A stretch of 64,000 nt of DNA from Martinezella lusitana (GCF_016901135.1 NZ_JAFEVL010000003.1:186001-250000), one strand, 5' to 3'; positions 44,834 through 54,387 are shown, numbered from the stretch's first letter. Numbers and translations: made by a program. The notes: generated from the letters alone by a model not told the origin.

Positions 44834-45748
44834 TTGCGGTATTTGATCAAGGATAATTTCGCACTTCGTCTCTATACGCGAGTTGCCCGTTTGGGCAGCT
44901 TCTCGGCTGCTGCGCGGGAATGCGGCCTGTCACAATCTCAGGCTTCGCGCATCGTTGCCGATCTTGAGGCCGAGCTCGGCGCGAGGCTGTTGACGCGCAC
45001 CACGCGGGCCGTTGTGCCGACAGAAATGGGCATTGAATTTCTGGCGCGGATCGAGCCGATCCTCTCGGCATTGGACGACGCCGAGCAAAGTGTGCGCGAA
45101 GGTGGTGAGCTGCGTGGACTGCTCAGGTTGACCACGCCGACCAGCTTTGGCGTTCGCGATGTCATTCCCCGCCTCGCCTCGTTCGCCGAAAGGCACCCAA
45201 ATCTGCACATCCAGATCCAGCTCGGCGACCGCCGGCAGGACCTGATCAAGGATGCGGTCGATGTCGCCATACGGCTTGGCCGATTGCCCGACTCTACGGC
45301 AACCGCCAGGCTAATCGCCACGATCCCGCGCGTCATCGTGGCCTCTCCCGACTATCTCGCACGCCACGGTGTGCCTGAGACGCCCGATGACCTTGTGCAA
45401 CACCGTATCGTCGGCGGCACGGCCGCGGCAGTTCCGACAGCCTGGCGATTTGAGCTGAATGGCCAGGAATCCGCAATCAAGCTGGAGCCGCATTTTTCGA
45501 CCGACGAGAACGAAGGGGCCATCGCGGCGACCGTGGCGGGCTTCGGCATCACCTCGACGAGCGGCTGGGCGTGTCGCCGCGAGCTCGAGGAGGGTACCTT
45601 GGTGCGTCTGCTTGCCGACTGGACGTTGGCCGGCATTCCGGTCCACGCCTATTTCCCGATGGGACGCGCCACGCGCGTAGCGGCACGGGCTGCCATCGAT
45701 CACCTTGCAGCCGACTTCCGGCGCACCTCAATCAATGGAACGATCTGA
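44834..45748 (+). CDS. LysR-family transcriptional regulator
   Basis: A 304-residue LysR protein. The N-terminal helix-turn-helix is SFSAAARECGLSQSQASRIV (about 23-42) with LEAELGARLLTRTTRAVVPT; the C-terminal effector domain (about 93-295) is of the CrgA/DsdC-like type (LRGLLRLTTPTSFGVRDVIP, DAVDVAIRLGRLPDS). The start is TTG 44834 with GGAG 7 bases upstream; no ATG fits. It precedes the NTF2-like and SDR genes on the same strand and may regulate them. A comparable LysR stands beside the paralogous set at 1-5.3 kb. Confidence 0.9.
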   Translation: MRYLIKDNFALRLYTRVARLGSFSAAARECGLSQSQASRIVADLEAELGARLLTRTTRAVVPTEMGIEFLARIEPILSALDDAEQSVREGGELRGLLRLTTPTSFGVRDVIPRLASFAERHPNLHIQIQLGDRRQDLIKDAVDVAIRLGRLPDSTATARLIATIPRVIVASPDYLARHGVPETPDDLVQHRIVGGTAAAVPTAWRFELNGQESAIKLEPHFSTDENEGAIAATVAGFGITSTSGWACRRELEEGTLVRLLADWTLAGIPVHAYFPMGRATRVAARAAIDHLAADFRRTSINGTI

Positions 45749-45904
45749 CTTTGGGAGCCTGCCTCCGCGGGCTCTGACAGTGGCACACCCATCCGTCGAT
45801 TAATGCGTCGCATGCATAGAAATTAGCGGAATCCGGTGGCTACCGACGGAAGCACGCATGGACGATGTTTACCTTGCATGACACCAATGTGAGGTCTTTT
45901 CATC

Positions 45905-46306
45905 ATGTCCAAGACAACACCGGAGCAGAACAAGGCGCTGGTTCTCGAAGCTTTCGATGTGCTGTTCAACAAGCGCAACTACGCCGCCGCTGAGCGCTAT
46001 TGGTCGGATCGCTACATCCAGCACAGCGCCCATATCGCTCCCGGCCGCGATGGCCTGTTCAACCTGGTCCGCACCCTGCCGGACACGCTGAAATACGAAA
46101 ACCAGCTCATCGTCGCAGAAGGCGATTACGTGATCGCGCACGGGCGTTTCTCCGGCAACGGCCGGCCCGCCGCATGGATCGCCACCGATATCGTGCGCAT
46201 GGAGGACGGCAGACTCGCCGAGCACTGGGATGTGCTTCAGGACGAGGCGACCGAGGCTCAGTCCCTCAGCGGCTTGCCGATGTTCGGCGACAGGTTCCCC
46301 AACTGA
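45905..46306 (+). CDS. NTF2-like (SnoaL-family) protein, paralogue of the 4962 gene
   Basis: A 133-residue NTF2-fold protein. Most residues match the protein encoded at 4962-5348: NKRNYAAAERYWSDRYIQHS, GLFNLVRTLPDTLKYE, IVAEGDYVIAHGRFSG and MEDGRLAEHWDVLQDE. The duplication is therefore fairly recent or the pair is maintained by selection. GAGGTC precedes the ATG. Activity unknown; likely a small isomerase or hydrolase for a product of the neighbouring SDR. Confidence 0.9.
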   Translation: MSKTTPEQNKALVLEAFDVLFNKRNYAAAERYWSDRYIQHSAHIAPGRDGLFNLVRTLPDTLKYENQLIVAEGDYVIAHGRFSGNGRPAAWIATDIVRMEDGRLAEHWDVLQDEATEAQSLSGLPMFGDRFPN

Positions 46307-46340
46307 CGATCTCAACTCACGTCGTTCACGGAGAAAAACC

Positions 46341-47099
46341 ATGAAACTCTCAGGCAACACCATTTTCATCACCGGCGGTGGATCGGGCATCGGCAAGGCC
46401 CTCGCCGAAGCGTTTCACAAGCGCGGCAACAAGGTGATTATTTCCGGCCGCCGCCGCGCCAATCTCGATCAGGTTGTCGCCGCCAACCCCGGAATGACCG
46501 CGGTCGAACTCGATATCACCGATCCTGCCAGCATCAGCGCTGTGGCCTCTCAGTTGATCGCCGCGCATCCCGATCTCAATGTCCTCATCAACAACGCCGG
46601 CATTATGTTGCCGGACCAAGCTACCGGGCCGGTCGACGACAAGCTCATGGTCGATACCGTCATCACGAATCTCGTCGGATCAATCCGCATGACGTCAGCC
46701 CTGATCGAGCATCTGAAAAGCAAGGACGACGCCGTCATTGCTTACACAAGTTCCGTGCTCGGTTTTGTCCCGATGGCGGTCACGGCCGTCTATTCGGCAA
46801 CAAAGGCCGCCCTTCATTCCTATGCCTTGTCGCAACGCTTTCTCCTGAAAAATTCCGGCGTTCGCGTGCTCGAGATTGCCCCGCCCTGGGTGCGTACGGA
46901 TCTTATGAACAGCCGCGAGGCTGCGGAAGCCATGCCGCTTGACCAGTTCATCGAAGAGACGATGGCGATACTCGCAACGGATGCCGACGAGATCCTGGTT
47001 GAGGGCGCAAAAGCTTTCAGAGCGAATGTCGGCCCACACGAACATGGCCTCGTCAACAGCTTCAACGAATTTGCGTCGGCGCGCTTCGCCGAGGGCTGA
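46341..47099 (+). CDS. DltE-like short-chain oxidoreductase
   Basis: A 252-residue SDR with TGGGSGIG (10-17), NNAGIM and the active-site Ser-Tyr-Lys in YTSSVLGFVP and YSATKAALHS. ATG 46341 follows GGAG. The sequence IAPPWVRTDLM is typical of the DltE/uncharacterised oxidoreductase subgroup of SDRs. It is 34 bases after the NTF2-like gene and probably shares its transcript. Substrate unknown. Confidence 0.92.
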   Translation: MKLSGNTIFITGGGSGIGKALAEAFHKRGNKVIISGRRRANLDQVVAANPGMTAVELDITDPASISAVASQLIAAHPDLNVLINNAGIMLPDQATGPVDDKLMVDTVITNLVGSIRMTSALIEHLKSKDDAVIAYTSSVLGFVPMAVTAVYSATKAALHSYALSQRFLLKNSGVRVLEIAPPWVRTDLMNSREAAEAMPLDQFIEETMAILATDADEILVEGAKAFRANVGPHEHGLVNSFNEFASARFAEG

Positions 47100-47504
47100 G
47101 ACGGCTATGAGGTAAGCGCCTCGCTCGCCTTGATGGGAACCGAACCGACGGTCCGTCATCTCGATTTCCTGGGATAACAATGATTTATGGAACCAATGAG
47201 CCGAAGAAAGATTGGTGGTGGCTGCGCTCCCTCAGAATCAGTCTAAATATCAGACATTTTTCCGCGCAGCCGTTTCAACATTGTAATATCAAGCAGCGCC
47301 ATTTTAATTCAGGAATGCGGCCCGTGCTCGATTATGTCTCCATCTCAACTCTTCTTGCAGCACGTTAAGTAGTGACGCCCGCAACGCCTCCACATTATGA
47401 CTGTCTAAGCTCGCGTTTGCGCGATTTCTTGATTATGATGACATATTCGTGATACGTTATGTTCTTTCGCGCCGGTGAGGCCGTCCTGTTGGACGGGGTA
47501 TGCG
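47100..47504. other. Intergenic region before the ankyrin gene
   Basis: About 400 bases. A 62-codon frame at 47180-47368 has no ribosome-binding site and an odd composition, so I do not call it. The right part is AT-rich and should contain the promoter of the ankyrin gene. Confidence 0.45.
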
Positions 47505-48095
47505 ATGAGGGTCGTCAGCGGATTTATAGCATGCCTTCTACTCTGGACGCCGCTCGTCTATGCAGGGCCGCTGCATGACGCCGCCCGGACCGGCGATCGG
47601 GAACGCGTGGCCCAATTGATCGCGACCGGCATTGATATCGCCGCACCGAACGAGTCTGGTGAACCGCCCCTGCTAATTGCTGCGCTCGCCGGGCAGAAGG
47701 ATATCGTCGCGCTGCTGCTGGAAAACGGCGCCGATATCGAATGCCGCAACAAAGGCGGCCTTACCGCGCTGCACGCCGCCGCCTACGGCGGACATCTCGA
47801 CGTGGTCGAGCTGCTCATGTCGAAAGGTGCTAGAGTCAATGACGATAAGAACTTCTATCATATGTCGCCGCTGCATGCTGCGGCGGAGGAAGGACAAACC
47901 GATGTGGTGGCCTTCCTGTTGGTGCACAAGGCCGACCTAGAAGCGAAGGAACGTAACGGCTACACGCCGTTGACCCAGGCCGGATGGCGGTCCCACTGGG
48001 ATACCGTCGCACTGCTGCTGAAAGCCGGAGCGGTCTGCCAGAAGGCTGATCTCGTCGGCGACTGGCTCTTTGCCGAATGCACCAAGCGCCAATAG
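47505..48095 (+). CDS. Secreted ankyrin-repeat protein
   Basis: A 196-residue protein with a signal peptide (MRVVSGFIACLLLWTPLVYA, residues 1-20) and about four ankyrin repeats: GPLHDAARTGDRERVAQLIA, PLLIAALAGQKDIVALLLEN, TALHAAAYGGHLDVVELLMS and SPLHAAAEEGQTDVVAFLLV. Ankyrin repeats bind other proteins; with a signal peptide it acts in the periplasm. The YHS protein gene follows after 36 bases, so they may form an operon. Confidence 0.9.
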   Translation: MRVVSGFIACLLLWTPLVYAGPLHDAARTGDRERVAQLIATGIDIAAPNESGEPPLLIAALAGQKDIVALLLENGADIECRNKGGLTALHAAAYGGHLDVVELLMSKGARVNDDKNFYHMSPLHAAAEEGQTDVVAFLLVHKADLEAKERNGYTPLTQAGWRSHWDTVALLLKAGAVCQKADLVGDWLFAECTKRQ

Positions 48096-48131
48096 CGCCA
48101 CATTCACTGCCCTAAAAGGGAGGACCTATAC

Positions 48132-48641
48132 ATGTCTCGCAAACAGACAGGACCCGCCGCGCTGATCTTCGCAGGCCTGGCAATCGCCTTCGCCGCGCCG
48201 GTCTGTGCCGAGGAGCCGGTCAACACCGGCTATTTCGGTGACGTCGCGATCAAGGGATACGATCCGGTAGCATATTTCGTTGAAAACAAGGCCGTAGCGG
48301 GATCTGCGGCCTATTCGCACCGCTGGCTGGGTGCAGAGTGGCATTTCGCCAGCGCCAAGAATCGTGACCTGTTCATCGCCGATCCCGGCAAATACGCGCC
48401 GCAATACGGTGGTTATTGCGCAGACGGCGTTTCGTTCGGCACGGTGACCACCAATATCGATCCGAATGCCTGGCGCATCATCGATGGCAAGCTATACCTG
48501 AGCTATGATCCGGGCGCCGCCGATGGCTTCGAGAAAAAGCCGACAAAGGTCGTCGACTCCAAGAAGCACTGGTCGGAAGTCCAGAACACGCTGATCTCGG
48601 ACAAAATGCAAAAGGACTGGCAGCACATGCCGGCAGAATGA
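48132..48641 (+). CDS. Secreted YHS-domain protein
   Basis: A 169-residue protein with a signal peptide (cleavage after APVCA, about residue 26) and a YHS domain: IKGYDPVAYFVENKAVAGSA, HRWLGAEWHFASAKNRDLF and DPGKYAPQYGGYCADGVSFG. YHS domains bind metals such as copper or iron through a His/Cys/Tyr site. AGGGAGG precedes the ATG. It lies directly after the ankyrin gene. Function unknown; a role in metal handling or oxidative stress is possible. Confidence 0.9.
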   Translation: MSRKQTGPAALIFAGLAIAFAAPVCAEEPVNTGYFGDVAIKGYDPVAYFVENKAVAGSAAYSHRWLGAEWHFASAKNRDLFIADPGKYAPQYGGYCADGVSFGTVTTNIDPNAWRIIDGKLYLSYDPGAADGFEKKPTKVVDSKKHWSEVQNTLISDKMQKDWQHMPAE

Positions 48642-48644
48642 CCC

Positions 48645-50852
48645 TTATGGCGCCGGCGAAAAGAACATCAGTGCCTGAGGGGTCACGTGGACATATTGGG
48701 CGTCGGGCTGTGCGGCGTCCCTGTTCCGATAGACCTGCCCACAGACCATGCGATCCAGGAAGTAACCACTAAACCTCTCGCACAGCCTGTTTCCCTTGAC
48801 GTCGACCGTGCCGGTAATATTGGTATTGGCGCTCCTGTAGGCGGTGTTGCCTGCCTTGTCGAAATACTGGACGAAGGCCGTTCCGTTCTTGTGTTTTCCG
48901 GCCCAGGTCTTTCCGTCGATTAGATCGCGCAGCGCCTTCTCGTCGAGCTGATCGGCATCGTTCCCGACAAATCCGAAAGGCCATGCCGGAATGCCCGCAG
49001 CCTTCAGCCCGGTCAGGTGATGTTCCAGTTCGGCTGGACGCCAGTAGTCGTAGAGATACCCGTAATAGGTGAGATTGCTTTCCGGAAAGAGTTCCAGAAG
49101 CTTGGTCTTCTCCGCCGCGCTCCGCACCCGGTCGCCATCAAAGCCATAAGCCGCCGTCAGATATTCGCGCGCCGGTTCGACGTTCGGCAATGCGTCGCGC
49201 GCCGCTTCTATGAGAGGGACGGCACGGCCATTGTCTCGCGCCGTGTAGAGAACGATGCCCGCCAGCAGCTGGAAGCTCGGCGATGGCGACGGATCGAGCC
49301 TGAGCGCCCGATCGATTTCGGCAATGGCCTCGTCGTGGTTTCCTGTTTGGGACAGGATCAGTGCCAAGTTACCTACAGCTTCAGCGCTGTTCGGCTGGGC
49401 CGCCACAGCCCGGTTTGCCGACTCTCGGGCTTCGGACTCCCTCCCGTCGACCAGTTGCAACAAGGCGAGCACGGTATGAGCGCGCGCATTGTTCGGGTCG
49501 AGCTTCAGCGCCTGCCCCGCCGCGTCATAAGCGATCTTGCGCGCCACCGCCGCCGACCAGAGAAAATTGTAATCGTTGCGCCAGACATCGACCGCGACGC
49601 GTGCGATCCCGGCATGCGCGTCGGCAAAATTCGGATCGAGATCGATCGCCTTCTGGTAATAAGAAAGCGTCCGGCGATAGGTCTCCACGTCACTGTAGAG
49701 CAACCCCTCGTGCTCCGCGCGCATGTAATAGTCGTAGGCCTCGAGGTTATCGCTCGGGATCTTCTCGATCTGCGTGCGCTCGCCGTCGCTGAGCTCCACC
49801 TTCAGCGCCGAGATGATCTTGCCGGTCACGTCGTCTTGAATTGCAAAGAGATCCGCATATTGCCGGTCGTAGCGTTCCGCCCACATGGAAAGCCCTGTCA
49901 GCGCGTCGATCAGTTTGACGTTGATCCGCAATTGTGGCCCCGCCCGCTGCAGCGTGCCTTCGAGCAGGTAGTGTACGCCGAGCTCCGCTGCCACCTCCGC
50001 TGTCTTGCCCGCATTGCCCTTCAACGCAAAGACCGAATGCCTAGCAATGACAAACAGCCCCGACACTTTGGAAAGTTCGGTAATCAGATCGTCCGTCAGC
50101 CCCTCGGCCAGATGATCTTGTTCTGAATCGCCGCTGACGTTGATGAAAGGAAGGACGGCGACCGAAGGCTTATCTGGCAGAGGATAGGCGAAGCGCCGGA
50201 CGAATGCAGGCGTCTCACCGATATCCAGCCTCTGCCAGAGGTAAGCGCCGCCGCCGGCAATCAGAGACAGTGCGATGGCCAGGATCGCGCCGCGGCGCAC
50301 GCGCTTGGACCATCGCGGAAACCGGCGGGCCGCAGCCGGATCTAAAACGACTCTGTAGACCCGGATTGGCTCGGCAATGCTCCTGACTTTTTGCCTCCCG
50401 AGCGAAAAGAAATCGGCATCGATCTTCGTTTTCACCTGATCATATGTCGTGCCGGAGATGGCGATGCCGCCCGGTTCGGCTAGCGTCTGCATGCGATCGG
50501 CGATGTTTACGCCATCGCCATGAATATCCTCGCCCTCAACGATAATGTCGCCGAGATTGACCCCGATGCGGAACCGCAGCGGTATGGCGTCACCGGAGGC
50601 CGGGTTCTGCTTCGCTTTCTCCCGCTGGATCGCGATCGCGCATTGCAGGGCGTCGACGACGCTATGAAACTCGACGAGCAGGCCGTCGCCCATCGTCTTG
50701 ACCAGCCGGCCGTGATGTTCGGCGATTCTGGGCTCGATGAGATCATCCAGGTCGGCCTTGAAGCTGCGGCGCGTCGCTTCCTCGTCGATCTGGCTCAGGC
50801 GGCTGTAACCTGCGACGTCAGCGATCAGAATTGCTGCAAGACGGCGCTCCAT
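48645..50852 (-). CDS. Class III nucleotide cyclase with TolB-like and TPR domains
   Basis: A 735-residue membrane-anchored cyclase. ATG 50852 has GGGGAGGGGC just upstream; an in-frame GTG at 50888 is less likely. The cyclase domain (1-180) is intact: metal Asp12 in IADVAGYS, Lys52 and Asp56 in VKTMGDG, and Asn116/Arg120 in GDGVNIADR, so it should make cAMP. One membrane helix lies near 185-205. A TolB/FlgO-like domain follows (KPSVAVLPFINVSGDSEQDH), then TPRs (about 340-560). This architecture is common in rhizobia. It is the last gene of the minus-strand block that begins with the patatin gene, but 311 bases separate it from the Pepco gene. Confidence 0.92.
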   Translation of the reverse strand: MERRLAAILIADVAGYSRLSQIDEEATRRSFKADLDDLIEPRIAEHHGRLVKTMGDGLLVEFHSVVDALQCAIAIQREKAKQNPASGDAIPLRFRIGVNLGDIIVEGEDIHGDGVNIADRMQTLAEPGGIAISGTTYDQVKTKIDADFFSLGRQKVRSIAEPIRVYRVVLDPAAARRFPRWSKRVRRGAILAIALSLIAGGGAYLWQRLDIGETPAFVRRFAYPLPDKPSVAVLPFINVSGDSEQDHLAEGLTDDLITELSKVSGLFVIARHSVFALKGNAGKTAEVAAELGVHYLLEGTLQRAGPQLRINVKLIDALTGLSMWAERYDRQYADLFAIQDDVTGKIISALKVELSDGERTQIEKIPSDNLEAYDYYMRAEHEGLLYSDVETYRRTLSYYQKAIDLDPNFADAHAGIARVAVDVWRNDYNFLWSAAVARKIAYDAAGQALKLDPNNARAHTVLALLQLVDGRESEARESANRAVAAQPNSAEAVGNLALILSQTGNHDEAIAEIDRALRLDPSPSPSFQLLAGIVLYTARDNGRAVPLIEAARDALPNVEPAREYLTAAYGFDGDRVRSAAEKTKLLELFPESNLTYYGYLYDYWRPAELEHHLTGLKAAGIPAWPFGFVGNDADQLDEKALRDLIDGKTWAGKHKNGTAFVQYFDKAGNTAYRSANTNITGTVDVKGNRLCERFSGYFLDRMVCGQVYRNRDAAQPDAQYVHVTPQALMFFSPAP

Positions 50853-51163
50853 GCCCCTCCCCGCTGACCGCGATGGCCCCTCCGGCACATCTTACCGCAG
50901 GTCGACTGGCGAAGCCATTGGTCGAGGGCTATCTCGCATGAGAGATATTCTGTGGTGGCCTTGAAAGGATTGGAACCGGCGGCTGGCATCTGGTCGACCG
51001 TTGCTGACAATGGCCGCTGGGCCTCCAATCCTGGCATCCCGAATGCAACCTCGATCGGCATGTTCGAGGGCACCGACACTGCGCGTGACGATCCCGACAA
51101 TCTGTACATCGCGGCAATCAGGCAGGCGCCCTTCGATGGACAAGCTCGACAAGCCCATTGTCG
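50853..51163. other. Intergenic region between Pepco and cyclase genes
   Basis: About 310 bases on the minus-strand transcript path, without a recognised domain in any frame. It could contain a separate promoter for the cyclase gene. Confidence 0.45.
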
Positions 51164-51589
51164 CTATGGCTGGGGATTGCTCTTCGCAACTCCAACATCA
51201 CCGACCGGATGTTGCACGGCAACGGCAGGCTCTCCTCTTTTGAAGACCAATTTGATCCCGCCACTGCCACCCAATTTTCCGCCGCTGCCAAACACACGGA
51301 CCTCCCCCTCCGAGCTGATCTCCACTGAGAGCTCGACTTCGTCGAGCATCAATCCCAACCGGCTCGGCGACTGATCGAAGACATGTTGAACCACCTCAAG
51401 CAGATTGGTCATCTGCTCTTTCAGCGCGTCGGCGCCAAGTCTGACCACTTTCAACGGCGACCCGAGGACGGAGCCGAAACCGCCGCCGACGTCATCGCCA
51501 CCCCGCGCACCTCGGTCACCAACGATGGGTCCGGTTGCAAAGCCGGGTGTTGGAGCTGCGTCGGTAATAAAAGTAATTTCTCTGTTCAT
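51164..51589 (-). CDS. Pepco-domain protein (CU044_2847-like)
   Basis: A 141-residue protein from ATG 51589, which has AAGGAG 8 bases upstream (an earlier in-frame ATG is at 51616). The pattern is NREITFITDAAP, a Gly-rich middle, LKEQMTNLLEVVQHVF, GLMLDEVELSVEISSEGEV and GKLGGSGGIKLVFKR. The DEVELSVEISxEG...GGxGGIxLxFKR pattern is the Pepco (peptidase-co-occurring) domain, found next to caspase and trypsin-like proteases in predicted conflict systems. The gene is directly downstream of the caspase-FGE gene, as expected for that pair. The last 20 residues diverge. Confidence 0.78.
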   Translation of the reverse strand: MNREITFITDAAPTPGFATGPIVGDRGARGGDDVGGGFGSVLGSPLKVVRLGADALKEQMTNLLEVVQHVFDQSPSRLGLMLDEVELSVEISSEGEVRVFGSGGKLGGSGGIKLVFKRGEPAVAVQHPVGDVGVAKSNPQP

Positions 51590-51649
51590 GTCAGGCGCTC
51601 CTTGTTCATCCGTCATCGGACATGCTCGAGAAAACCTTATTCCCGTGGC

Positions 51650-53614
51650 TCAGACCTCGCAAACCACCCTGAAACCGACACGCCCCTCCCATCCCGCCAG
51701 CGTCTCCTTCATCCAGTCCCGATATGCCGAGCGACAAATCGCCGGATTATGCGAGAAAGATCCGCCGCGAAGAACGCGCGTTGAGGAATCAGCATCGATG
51801 AAGGGCCGACCGTCATGCGGTATCGATCTCACGTCAGGATTCCAATTGTCGAGGCAATGCTCCCAGACATTCCCATGCATCTCGAAGAGCCCATAACGAT
51901 TGGGTGGGTAGGATCGGACGGGCTTCGTTGATCCGTAGAAGGTGCCTCGCGGGCCTTTGGCATAGGCCCCATCGGGATAGGCAACGTCGGCATAGCTGGC
52001 GCGGGAGACGTTCTCGCCGAAGCTGATTCCGCAGACCGCGCCGCCCGTACCGCAGTAGTTGGCAAGCGCCGGGGTCAGTGTGGGGCCGAAGTGGAAAGCC
52101 GTCAACGTGTCTGCCCTGCAGGCACGCTCCCACTCGGTTTCGCTCGGCAATCGGATGACGCGTTCGGTCAATCTGGAGAGCCTAGCGCAGAATTCCATCA
52201 CCTGCTGCCAAGTAACGGTTTCCACCGGGCGGTCGTCGCCCGGAAATGAGGATGGTGCCATCGGCAGGGAAAGACCGGTCTGTTCGTGATAGGCAGCAAT
52301 CACAGCACGCCACATGCGCTGCGTAATCGTCGTCCGGCTGACCGCGATGCGGCCGACGGTAACATCGACCTGCTGCTCAAACTTGCCGATCCGCAACAGT
52401 TCGCCGTCAGGCGAACCCATCTTGAAGCTGTGGGCCGGCAGCAGGCTGAATTCGATGGCGTTTTCCGCGTCGACGGGCTGATTGAAGGTTTCAACCGTCT
52501 CCCAACGGGTATCAAACAGAGTGCCCTCGTCATTGACGGTCGTCACCGGCACCGTTTCGGCGCGCATCGGCGAGGGCCGCAGCTTCACCCGGTTCCGGGC
52601 AACCCATGCCCCCGCTCCGATCGTGGCAACAAGACTGGCCGCACCAATCCCGTAAAGAAGCGTCCGTCGCGGTACCGTAACGGGTGGGCCGTCGGGTTCA
52701 TCGGGCTTGCGTTTTAGGGTGATGCGCCTGATGCCCTCTCTGGTTTGCGCATCTGCCGGAGCAACGGCGTTGATGCGCCACCACAATTGTTCGGCCTCGG
52801 CGAGACTGCCATTCGCTTCGGCCTCCAGTGCTTCGAGTTTCAGCGGCTCCAAATCTTCGGGTAACGCACGCGCCGGAAGCAATATGAAGTGGCGCTTGGC
52901 AAGCGGCTCGACGAAGGTCGAGGGCGTCTGGCGAGGCTTGCCGTATTTGCGGCACAAGTCGGGGACAGCGAATTTCAGATAGTTGTCGAGCCGTTCGACG
53001 GTGGCACAATTTTGCGGACCTTCCATGCCGAGCCCCTCGAGCAGCCCATAGGTGAAGGCACCGTGACCAAGTTCGGCAATCTCGTAGGAGAATTCCGAAG
53101 GGCTGCATGAGCAGACGGTAACGGCGCCCTGCTGCCTGTCGAGACCAAGGCCTTGCCCGTCGCGTGCGCCCTCATTGCGGCAAGCGTCCAGAAGCAGGAT
53201 AACATTGTCCGCGCCGCAGCGCTTCAGTCGCTCGGCAACGTGCTGCACCGAAATTCCTGTCTCCTCGACATTGCCGGGATCGGCGTCGATCGGCAGCAGA
53301 TAGTCCTGCTCCCGTTCTCGCCGTCCGTGACCGGCAAAGAAAAACCAGAGATTGTCACTTGGCCGAAGGAAGGGCTGTTCGAAACGCACGCGCAGAAAAC
53401 GCATCAGATTGCCGAATGTCGGACGAGATTGCAGCGGGCTTCCGAAATCCGAAGGGAGGGGCGGCGCGTCCTCAGCCAGATAATAAACCTGGCTGAAATG
53501 GACTGAAGCGCGAAAAAAATCGCTCATCGCTTCAGCATCCTGTTGAGCGAACTCGAGCGGTTTCAAATTATCGTAGCGATTTATCCCTATGCAGATCGCC
53601 CAATTCTCACTCAT
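51650..53614 (-). CDS. Caspase-domain protein fused to an FGE-sulfatase (SUMF1-like) domain
   Basis: A 654-residue fusion from ATG 53614. Residues 1-260 are a metacaspase-like C14 peptidase with the catalytic dyad His96 in FFFAGHGRR and Cys145 in LLLDACRNEG. A helical linker and one membrane segment follow at about 318-340 (RRTLLYGIGAASLVATIGAG). Residues about 395-654 are a formylglycine-generating-enzyme-like domain: HSFKMGSPDGE, RPVETVTWQQVMEFC, LPSETEWERACR, YGLFEMHGNVWEHC and STRVLRGGSFSHN. In bacteria such FGE domains often act as binding or sensor modules, not as true FGE. With the Pepco gene behind it, it resembles predicted caspase-based conflict or stress systems. Confidence 0.88.
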   Translation of the reverse strand: MSENWAICIGINRYDNLKPLEFAQQDAEAMSDFFRASVHFSQVYYLAEDAPPLPSDFGSPLQSRPTFGNLMRFLRVRFEQPFLRPSDNLWFFFAGHGRREREQDYLLPIDADPGNVEETGISVQHVAERLKRCGADNVILLLDACRNEGARDGQGLGLDRQQGAVTVCSCSPSEFSYEIAELGHGAFTYGLLEGLGMEGPQNCATVERLDNYLKFAVPDLCRKYGKPRQTPSTFVEPLAKRHFILLPARALPEDLEPLKLEALEAEANGSLAEAEQLWWRINAVAPADAQTREGIRRITLKRKPDEPDGPPVTVPRRTLLYGIGAASLVATIGAGAWVARNRVKLRPSPMRAETVPVTTVNDEGTLFDTRWETVETFNQPVDAENAIEFSLLPAHSFKMGSPDGELLRIGKFEQQVDVTVGRIAVSRTTITQRMWRAVIAAYHEQTGLSLPMAPSSFPGDDRPVETVTWQQVMEFCARLSRLTERVIRLPSETEWERACRADTLTAFHFGPTLTPALANYCGTGGAVCGISFGENVSRASYADVAYPDGAYAKGPRGTFYGSTKPVRSYPPNRYGLFEMHGNVWEHCLDNWNPDVRSIPHDGRPFIDADSSTRVLRGGSFSHNPAICRSAYRDWMKETLAGWEGRVGFRVVCEV

Positions 53615-53756
53615 GCCCCAAAAGCCCGCTCCGTGAACGACGTCGACCAACGCAAATAGCTTGTCCGCGTGCTCCCGATCGAGACAGCCATCCTGCGCAT
53701 AGCTGCCGATCTTTCTCGCTTTGCCACCCGGGCCTCCGCCAAACGCCGGCTTTACC

Positions 53757-54266
53757 TCACTTCATATTTCCGCTGCCGCCGCCGCCCATGTTACCGGTGC
53801 CGCCTGTGTTGCTGCTGCCATTGGTGCTACCACTGCCCATATTGCCAGCGTTGCCCGTGCTGCTACCACCCATATTACCGCTGCCTGAATTGCCCGATCG
53901 ACTACCAGAAGCGTCATTGTCACGGTTTCCGTGCCACTGCCTTTTTTTCTTGATCGAGTTGTCCTGGGTTGGCGACGATGCCCAGGGCCACATAAATGGT
54001 TTGCGACCGGATTCGTTATCGGCAATTGCGCGTCCCGTTGACCATTCGCCATGAATGTCGCCGTCGTTCTCTATCTTGCGATCATTCGTCTGTGCGGCAA
54101 TCGCAAGTCGCCGCGTGGCGAGACCGTCACTGCCGGAACCCGATTCCACCATCGGATCAGCGAAAACAAAATATTCGGAACTAAATTCATGGGCGCCGGC
54201 GACGCCTGCATAGAAACCGGAGCCTAACATCGAGGCTGCTGTTAATATCACGCACAAGTCGTTCAT
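53757..54266 (-). CDS. Secreted protein with Gly/Ser/Asn/Met-rich low-complexity tail
   Basis: A 169-residue protein from ATG 54266, with GGGGAGGT 5 bases upstream. The first 25 residues are a signal peptide (VILTAASMLGSGFYAGVAGA). A polar middle (NDRKIENDGDIHGEWSTGRA) leads into a 45-residue tail of NMGGSS/GNMGSGS/NTGGTGNMGGGG repeats ending SGNMK. Such tails are seen in metal-binding or surface-adhesive proteins, but no domain is recognised. It lies between the caspase gene and the nitroreductase-like gene, co-oriented with both. Confidence 0.65.
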   Translation of the reverse strand: MNDLCVILTAASMLGSGFYAGVAGAHEFSSEYFVFADPMVESGSGSDGLATRRLAIAAQTNDRKIENDGDIHGEWSTGRAIADNESGRKPFMWPWASSPTQDNSIKKKRQWHGNRDNDASGSRSGNSGSGNMGGSSTGNAGNMGSGSTNGSSNTGGTGNMGGGGSGNMK

Positions 54267-54387
54267 CCCGACCTCCCCATATTGCGTGAAAAAAGCACTA
54301 TATAAAACTATCACTTGTACTTCGAATCACTTTTTACATCGCCAGATATTCGGCATATTTCAATCAAGCGCGAGAATGCGCCTTTCT

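Noticed and set aside
47180..47368. 62-residue ORF before the ankyrin gene
   Set aside because: No ribosome-binding site, no coherent secondary structure and no recognised family.
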